Shown one piece after another: positions 57,171-64,000 of a stretch of DNA of 64,000 bases. Numbering within the stretch: the first letter of the stretch is position 1; each line of letters opens with the position of its first letter. The stretch comes from Hemerocallis citrina (Eukaryota; Streptophyta; Magnoliopsida; Asparagales; Asphodelaceae). The DNA lies in contig CM030358.1 in NCBI GenBank assembly GCA_017893485.1, positions 256,802,477 through 256,866,476 on the forward strand, read 5' to 3'. Under the pieces are notes generated by a model, which ran no database searches, was not told the origin of the DNA, and saw nothing but the letters and a program-made list of their open reading frames with translations. The position numbers and the translations under genes were made by a program.

Positions 57171-58227
57171 GAAACTTTGCCAAAATTTGCAATAAATTTG
57201 AATGTGCAATCAATTAGCAACGATGTATTTTTCTTTTGTTTTGTTGTAGTAGTTTTTTAATAAAAATAGCTACAAATTAGTGATGCTGACAATCAAGACA
57301 CAAGAAGCTATTTATGCGACAATAACTAAAGTCAAATGTATCAATTCATGAACCAGCAATTTCTTAAATATAGGAATAAATTTTATTAAGAAATATTACA
57401 ACAATTATGTCCATTGAAAAATTACATTTTCAAAAATTTCCGTAATATTTACAACCACCGACCTATAAACTAAATTTGCCCTTCAGTTTAAGAAAACAGA
57501 TGATGAAAAAAGCTTTAGAATGATACATTTGTAGTTGAACTTATTACAAATATATATTACCAACCTATAGTTGAACTTTTTAAACACTTTTTGGAAGATC
57601 CATATGAGTCCCTCAAAATTATTTTAGTCTGTGCAGTTTGCACAAGGATATACTAGTATGTACTTAAACGAATGGATATCAGATATATGTCTCATTTAAG
57701 AAATAAATACGGAATTGGACTGGGTCGGATCTATCCATATCCATTTGCACCTCTAGTGGTGGTGGTGTCTAGCCAGATCGGAGAGCGACATGCCATAAAT
57801 GCAAACCGGAGCTGGGTTTTAGAGCATAAGTTGGGGTTCAGTTGGGTTTCGGTTTGGTCAAGTTTTGGTTATGGGTTTTCCCCACACGGGTCACCGACAA
57901 TGTTTAAATTACATATACCCCACCAACAAATTGAGATTTCTATATAACTCACTCACAATTTTAATTCAACCAAAAAAATGGGGTTATCCAACGATAACCA
58001 AATTAGGAATGAACTGACCTTAAAATTTCCTATTTTCTTTATAACGACTCTTAATCATGACGGTCGAAAACATTTTATTGTAAGATTATATTTTTATAGA
58101 TCTCTATAATGTCAGAATGCTAGTATAATTTTCCCAATCCTTCCTACAACTTTTTTAGTGTAAATTGTATACATTTCACATAATATTAGAGGAACCTTGG
58201 TTTGAGTCCCACTGGATTATATTTGAT
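57171..58227. other. AT-rich stretch, no gene seen
   Basis: Nothing is recognisable before the Tat-like LTR. A short GC-richer piece (57720-57900) has no supported frame. Confidence 0.4.
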
Positions 58228-58691
58228 GAGGGTAAAAATGGTGGACAATCTGCACCACTCGTTCCTGACACGAATCTCGAGGAGATCTCACAACTGCTTA
58301 CGAGCCACCTATAAGCCCATCACCTAATTCCAACCCAACATGGATCGGGTCACATCCCCTAATCAAGAAACCGGGAATACTCCACAATCAGGTTCCCACA
58401 CCTATAAATATAGCCCCACCTCTACAGTAACCAGGTAATCACAATTTTCACCACTTAAGCCATTCTTAATCCTCTGGTTATTGACTTGAGTGTCGGAGGG
58501 TCTGTCGCCGGGAGTCCTCCTAGTGTCTCAAACTTTTTTGCAGGAGTCCGACGACAATCGAACCACCCAGATCCACCAAATCCATCACATCAGCCTCACA
58601 GCGGAGTCAGATCAGAGGTCGAGATCTGAGTTTCCTTTTCCCCAAAAGAACTCACTTTATTTGTTGCTCCCACACCCGAAAATAAGCAACA
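58228..58691 (+). repeat. 5' LTR of a Tat-like Ty3/gypsy element (start uncertain)
   Basis: It has a TATA box CCTATAAATATAGCC (about 58401), then TTGACTTGAGTGTCGGAGGG and TTTTTTGCAGG, a leader signature of Tat-lineage LTRs. It ends AAGCAACA. The next bases ATTTGCGCCATTTGTGG (58695-58711) are a mutated form of the usual TTTGGCGCCG-type primer site. Confidence 0.65.
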
Positions 58692-58779
58692 TTAGATTTG
58701 CGCCATTTGTGGAAAAACACATATCCGAGCCCCTTCTTCAGACTCTACTCCATGATTCTTTCTCCCTGTGGCATCCAAA

Positions 58780-60323
58780 GCCAAGAAGACTCCACCCGGG
58801 GGTCGTCCGTCCGACCCCCCACTTCCTCCTCCATGCCCGACGCGAAGCCGAGCGGCGACCCAAGGGTCCCGACAGCCACAGGACCAAGGGTTATAGAAGC
58901 CCGCCCTGAGCGCTTCCTGCTCGGTGGCAAGAGAGGTTGCCCATTTGGTGATCTCCGATCTGAGAAATATCATCAACAACCGACAGAATGAGGATGACCA
59001 CCGAAACTGCCTCAACCGATCCCAAAACGGGGGTGAGCCCTGGGACCACAATCTGAGTCGGAGTCTCCACTCCTCTCATGGTCGAGACAGGGAGCGTAGT
59101 TGCTCCCCGAGGGATCGTCGACCCTCCAATAATCGCGGAGACGAGGGTCACGTGACCAGAGCAGAATTCCACGAATTCCGTGTTAAAATACTCCGGGTGA
59201 TCCGAGGAGGGCTCTGGACCAAGCAGCATGCTGACCGAGCCGGAGGGGTCGGACCCAACAACGATGAGTCCTACTGGTCAACCTTATCCGAGGGAAGGGA
59301 ACACCCTATCCTCAAACGACTACAAGAAATGGAAGGTCGCCTTGCCTGGATGGCCGAAGGTGGGAGGCAGCCCGAACAAAGATACCGGCCGAACATGCCA
59401 CCCTTCTCATCCCATATCCTCGACGCTCTTGTCCTGAGGAGCTTCAAGCATCCAACGTTTGAAACTTATAACGAAGAAACATATCCTGCCGATCACATCA
59501 AGGGCTTCAAAACCCTCATGATGATTCACAGCGCCTCGAATCCCCTTCTCTGCCGTGTGTTCCTAGACACCCTGAGAAGCCCCACACAGGAATGGTTCAC
59601 CAAACTTGCCCCGGTTCGATCTACTCCTTTGACCAACTCAAGAATAATTTTCTCGCTCACTTTGTGACCATCCGAAAGGCTGAGAAGATGAGTACCTCTC
59701 TGCTGGACCTCAGAAAGAAGAACGTGGAATCCCTCTGAAACTTTGTCCAAAGGTTCACGGCCGAGGCTTGGTCGATCCCCTCCCTCGACGTTAGGGTGGC
59801 AGCGGTGGCTCTTCGACACAATGTGCGCCATGATTCGTTGAAGGCCTCCTTGGCCAAGAAGCCACCTGCCGATTTCCCCGGCCTTCTCTATAGGAGCGAG
59901 AAGTACATTCGGGCCGAAGAGGCCCTTCACCTGGGAGGTCAAAAAGGATCACATAAAGCTAAAAGGAAGGCAGACAGCTTCGAGCCTCCCAAGAAGGCCC
60001 AGAAAGATGCCTCTAGGCAGAGGTGCCCTCCCCCGCATTCCCAGTTTGATAACTTCACCCCGCTCAACGTGAGCATGTCGGCCATCCTGATGGAAATAGA
60101 GGGCGATGACATACTCAAACACCCTTCTCGGTCCAACAACTCCAATAAGAAAAGGGACCGGAGGTACTACTGTCATTTCCATTGGGACCACGGCCACGAC
60201 ACCGACAACTGCCAAGCCTTAAAAAATGAAATTGAGGACCTCATCCAGAGAGGTTATCTTACCAAATTCATGCGGAACGACCCGAGAGCCTTTCCGCCCC
60301 CTCGCGGGGAAAAAAACGTCTAG
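58780..60323 (+). pseudogene. Tat-like gag remnant
   Basis: Open stretches 58924-59667 and 59796-60323 are separated by frameshifts and stops. The first carries PPFSSHILDALVLRSFKHP then EETYPADHIKGFKTLMMIHS and LCRVFLDTLRSPTQEWFTKL, the Retrotrans_gag pattern. The second ends with YCHFHWDHGHDTDNC (about 60168-60212) and LKNEIEDLIQRGYL, the C-H-H-C finger and helix that close gag in this lineage. It would form the particle shell. Confidence 0.82.
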
Positions 60324-60355
60324 AGCCAGAGCCCGAACATCAGGATACCAATAAT

Positions 60356-60768
60356 ATGGCCATCCTCCACTGCGTCCATGGCGGGCTCATGAGGGGAGAG
60401 TCTAGCTCCTCCTGCAAAGCCTTTATCCGGGAGGTAAACTCCGTTCACAAATGTCCCCCTCCCCGAGGCATCGCGTTGGCTGTCTCTTTCTCGGATGAAG
60501 ACCTCGAAGGCGTTCGGGTCCCGCACTGCAACGCCTTGGTCATAAGTCTTGTGCTTGCCAATCACGAAGTCCACAGTATTCTTGAAAACAACAGGAGTTC
60601 GGTGAATATCCTGTTCCTAACGGCTTTTGAAGCCTTAAAACTCTTTCCGAAAAGGATGAAACCAGCAGGGTACACCCTCCATGGCTTCTCCGGTGCCCCT
60701 GTCCAGATCAAGGGAATTGTCACCCTGGATGTCACTGTAGGAAAATTCCTGACCTCCCGAACGCAGGT
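60356..60768 (+). pseudogene. Tat-like protease remnant, cut by an LTR insertion
   Basis: The reading VRVPHCNALVISLVLANHEV then HSILENNRSSVNILF aligns with the retropepsin entry (usual VDNGSSADVLF). The catalytic D-G of the D-[NST]-G motif is N and R here, so the site is dead. The reading is cut at 60768 by TGTAACACC. Confidence 0.8.
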
Positions 60769-61484
60769 TGTAACACCTCGGATTTTAAAATACCGAAAAT
60801 ATTTGTTTTTATATTTCGTAGGGGTGAGAATTATTTTAAGTGATATCTTATTGATACTGGTGAGGATATTTTAATTGGATTGGTGTAGATGATATGTTGA
60901 AGCCATGAGTTGAGATTTTATGTGAAGAAATATTATTTACTTTTTTTTATAATTTTGGAGGATTGTTATGAGATGATTTAATGAATTTTGTATTATTAGT
61001 ATTATTAAAGTATAAAGTTGGTGTTTATTTGGAATATTTTAGGGTATTGGGGGTTTATTTGCTAATAGCCTTATTTAATTATTATTATTATTAATATTTT
61101 TATATAACCCCCCCTCCTTTCTCTCCTCCTTCCTTCTCCCTTCTTTCTTTCTTTCCATTCCCGATCGAAACCTGAGAAGCACCGAACCCATTACCGGCCC
61201 TCTCCTAGCTCAAAATTCTGGCTCCTTTCTCCATAAAATTTCGATTAAATTAGGGGGCAAGCTAATTGAAGGGTTCTCTACATCGTGGAAGTGTCGGATT
61301 TTCGAAAGGATTCCGAAAAGGTATACCCTATTTTATTTATTCGTATAAAATTAAGTGTGGTTAGTTTTATTGAGTAGGATTATTATGGCAGAGAGATTTA
61401 GAGATGTTGGAAGTGGTAAATTTGAGGAATTAGTGGATTATTAGAGAAATTACAAGTTGTTAGAAAATTAGGGTTTTGGGTTTG

Positions 61485-61607
<123 letters not shown>

Positions 61608-63330
61608 AATTATCTCTTGTATGGTACTAAAAATTGTAGTGAGCCATTAGAATAAATGGGGAGTAGTGATTTTGGCATAAACCCGAACTTTAGGGTTTAT
61701 GAAATCGGGTAGAAAACTCGATCCAAATAATTGTAGAAAATACACGTGAGGGTGTAGAGTATTATGAAAGTATTAATATGAATTTAGGATGATTTTTATA
61801 GGCTTCCAGCTCAATTAAATTGAGTAAAATGGATTATAGGTGAAAAGTGCACGCCGGGTATTCGGTGAAATGCCCGAGCGATATAGAGGTGAGAATTTGA
61901 TGAATCCGGAGGTGTAGATGAGTCTCATTATCGTTGTTAACCCTAATTTGAGATATTAGGACAAAGGGATTGAAGAAATTAGGAAATAGGAAATTTTCCT
62001 ATTAGAAAGCCTCCGATCAATAGGTAAGTTCTTGTATTGGGGTTCGAATTTGAAATCTGTCGATGTAGCTCGCCTACGTATGTTATTTGTGACATGTGGG
62101 TGAAGACGGATTTGAAATTGGAGATCCGTAGGCCGAGTTTTGAGTTTCATGCTAATCGATCCTATAATTTCCTATCTAGGTGGAAAAAGTCGAACTTCGA
62201 CTGGCTACAGGACAGACGTGGGACATCGTTTGCTCGATCCGTCAGGTGAGTATGTGTATTACAAGTATTTTTATATTGTGGCCGAATTTCGTGGCCTTTT
62301 GATATATTTTGTGGGAGTTATGCCAAAAGTGGACTTTTATTGAAAATACGGATTTTTAAGGATCCAAAATGAATTTTTGAGATATGTGGTGAAAGTGACT
62401 ATTTTAAGTATATAAAATCTATAGTATGGGTTATTGTGATGTTTTGAAGTATAAAAACTAATTATATTAGCTTGTTTATGCATATTTTTATCCATTGCAT
62501 ATTTTGTGCAAGTTTTGGGGCATATAGGCCCTTATAGGTAGTTATGATTATATGGAGCATGGTGTATGAGCTAGTATGCTATAATTAGATATTATAAGAT
62601 TTAATTAGAGGAAATAAGTGATTTTGGCCCCTTTTCTGGGAAACCTGCATGTGTGGTGTATATTTGTGATATATATATAGATGATTATGATGTGTGATGC
62701 AATAGTTGATGAAATTAATAATTAGGTACATGTTTACATTGTAATTATGTTCGAAATAAATTAATGGGTAATAATACGATATTATAACGTGATGAAGTGT
62801 ACATTTTGACACTTTTACTATATGGAATAATTTAATGTAGTTCTTCTATTAATGTTATAACTGGGCGTATGCCTATGTATGATACAAGGAGGTAATGAAT
62901 AACATGGTACCCTTAATGTGGGTTGTTATGGCAAAATAATTATCTTGGCACATTAGTATTATGCAATAATATGTTATGATGTTTTATATGATGATATGAA
63001 GGTTAATATTGTGCTCACTGGATATGTATTAAATGGTAAGATAAAAGAAAAGATAAGATGGTGCGTGCTAGTAAACTGTTTTTAATTCTCGTGATAAAAT
63101 CAAGGTGGTGGCTATTATTGAATTCAAAAGTGTAGCGCTGTGGAATAAAGTAAGCTACAATGATGAAATGAGTAATGTTAATAACAGATGGTTTTGTTGA
63201 CCAGTACCTACAGCAATCCTGAGGGTTTGGGCTAGACCTCCTAACGTCCAAGGACCGGCTTGGGAATAGTGGACCCAAACTATATTTGGGGTAAGTGGAT
63301 TTTATTGCCCAAGCTATCGGCTTGAGGCCC

Positions 63331-63660
63331 GGTTTTTCCTCGATGACAGCTGTCGCGAGGAAGCACCCTAGTGGGACTAGTGGTGAGTGTTTGCTTCGAT
63401 GGCTTCGGCTGAGAGGAAGTACCCTAGTGGGACTAGGGGTTAGTGGTTTTTCCCTCGATGACAGATGTCGCGAGGAAGCACCCTAGTGGGACTAGTGGTG
63501 AGTGTTTGCCTCGCTGGCTTCGGCTGGGAGGAAGTACCCTAGTGGGACTAGGGGTTAGTGGTTTTTCCCTCGATGACAGACGTCGCGAGGAGGCACCCTA
63601 GTGGGACTAGGAGTGCTGTGTTCCCTCGCTAGTTCGGCTAGGAGGAAGACGTAGCCTCGG
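63331..63660. repeat. Hairpin-rich tandem repeat, ~57-bp half-units in 115-bp units
   Basis: Units start at 63331, 63445 and 63560. Each has two half-units: one with CCTCGATGACAG(C/A)(T/C)GTCGCGAGG-type pairing and one with CTCGCTGGCTTCGGCTGGGAGG. Every half-unit then has CCTAGTGGGACTAG, whose stems CCTAGT and ACTAG(G) enclose GGG. About six half-units are present. Confidence 0.88.
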
Positions 63661-64000
63661 ACGAGTAAGACTCTGGGAGAGCATCGGACCGTGTGTTTAC
63701 TGGGCTGTCGGCTTCAATATATTGGGATACTGTGGCTCACTGGTCGATAAACTAATAAAATAACTAAGTGTTAATAAAAATGTGAGGGTAAAGAAAGTGG
63801 AAAGTGAATTGTGAATTGTGGATGAGAAAGAAAGTAGTTGTGAATGAAGCAAATGTGAAAGAAAATGAGTTATGAGTTAGTGTATGAAAAGAAGTGATAA
63901 ATGCAGTACGTGGTTAATTTAAAATGATAGTAATAAAAGAGACATGTGTTAATATGAATAGTACGAAGTAATTGTATTATGTGAGTGATTATTAAAGTAA

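Noticed and set aside
63331..63660. CRISPR array
   Set aside because: Regular spacing, but the 'spacers' are themselves repeated and the context is a plant LTR.

Overview
This is nuclear DNA of a plant, most likely a eudicot. It is AT-rich, has GT-AG introns and a plastid transit peptide-like reading frame, and is packed with plant transposons: Ty3/gypsy chromoviruses and a Tat-like element, Ty1/copia elements, a TRIM, Helitrons, RTE and L1-type LINEs, and TIR elements. There are no operons, ribosome binding sites or prokaryotic features. I cannot name the species.

Region 1-21,000 is mostly one host gene on the minus strand. Its start codon is at 20,694, and three exons (20694-20661, 15820-15682, 3523-3430) join in frame to encode the first 89 residues of a plastid-targeted, glycine-rich, single-membrane-span protein; the remaining exons lie left of the window. 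Its introns have been inflated by a solo LTR, an RTE LINE remnant, a TRIM, a Helitron, an internally deleted gypsy element (9003-13557), an inverted solo LTR, a Helitron 3' end with a TA microsatellite, and another solo LTR.

Region 21,000-31,000 holds an internally deleted copia element (21471-24363) and a very young, internally deleted gypsy element on the minus strand (25824-30625). The latter has near-identical LTRs and a perfect target duplication. It is a sister of the gypsy copy at 9003 and shares with it both the loss of the PR-RT-RH-IN core and a stop codon in gag.

Region 31,000-38,200 contains a hAT-like element, a tiny TA-filled Helitron, microsatellites, a GRF zinc-finger gene with a reading-frame break, and TIR elements with TAA target duplications.

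Region 38,200-45,700 is a long chromovirus-type LTR (about 3.9 kb) split by a second solo LTR (3.66 kb). Region 45,800-48,200 has a third TIR element and a foldback element that appears to have landed inside a coding exon. Region 48,200-53,000 is a degraded copia element with integrase, RT and RNase H remnants. Region 53,000-54,900 is a coding fragment split by a minus-strand LINE with a matching target duplication. Region 56,000-58,200 holds a TIR element and microsatellites. Region 58,200-64,000 is a Tat-like gag-protease remnant interrupted by another TGTAACACC-type LTR that runs off the window.

The most unusual signal is in three related TIR elements (34974-35732, the right end at 37911-38159, and 45879-46514). 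Each carries several copies of a 21-bp hairpin motif with a 9-3-9 layout. The outer GACGG/CCGTC part is kept between elements, while the inner part differs between elements and is nearly constant within one.
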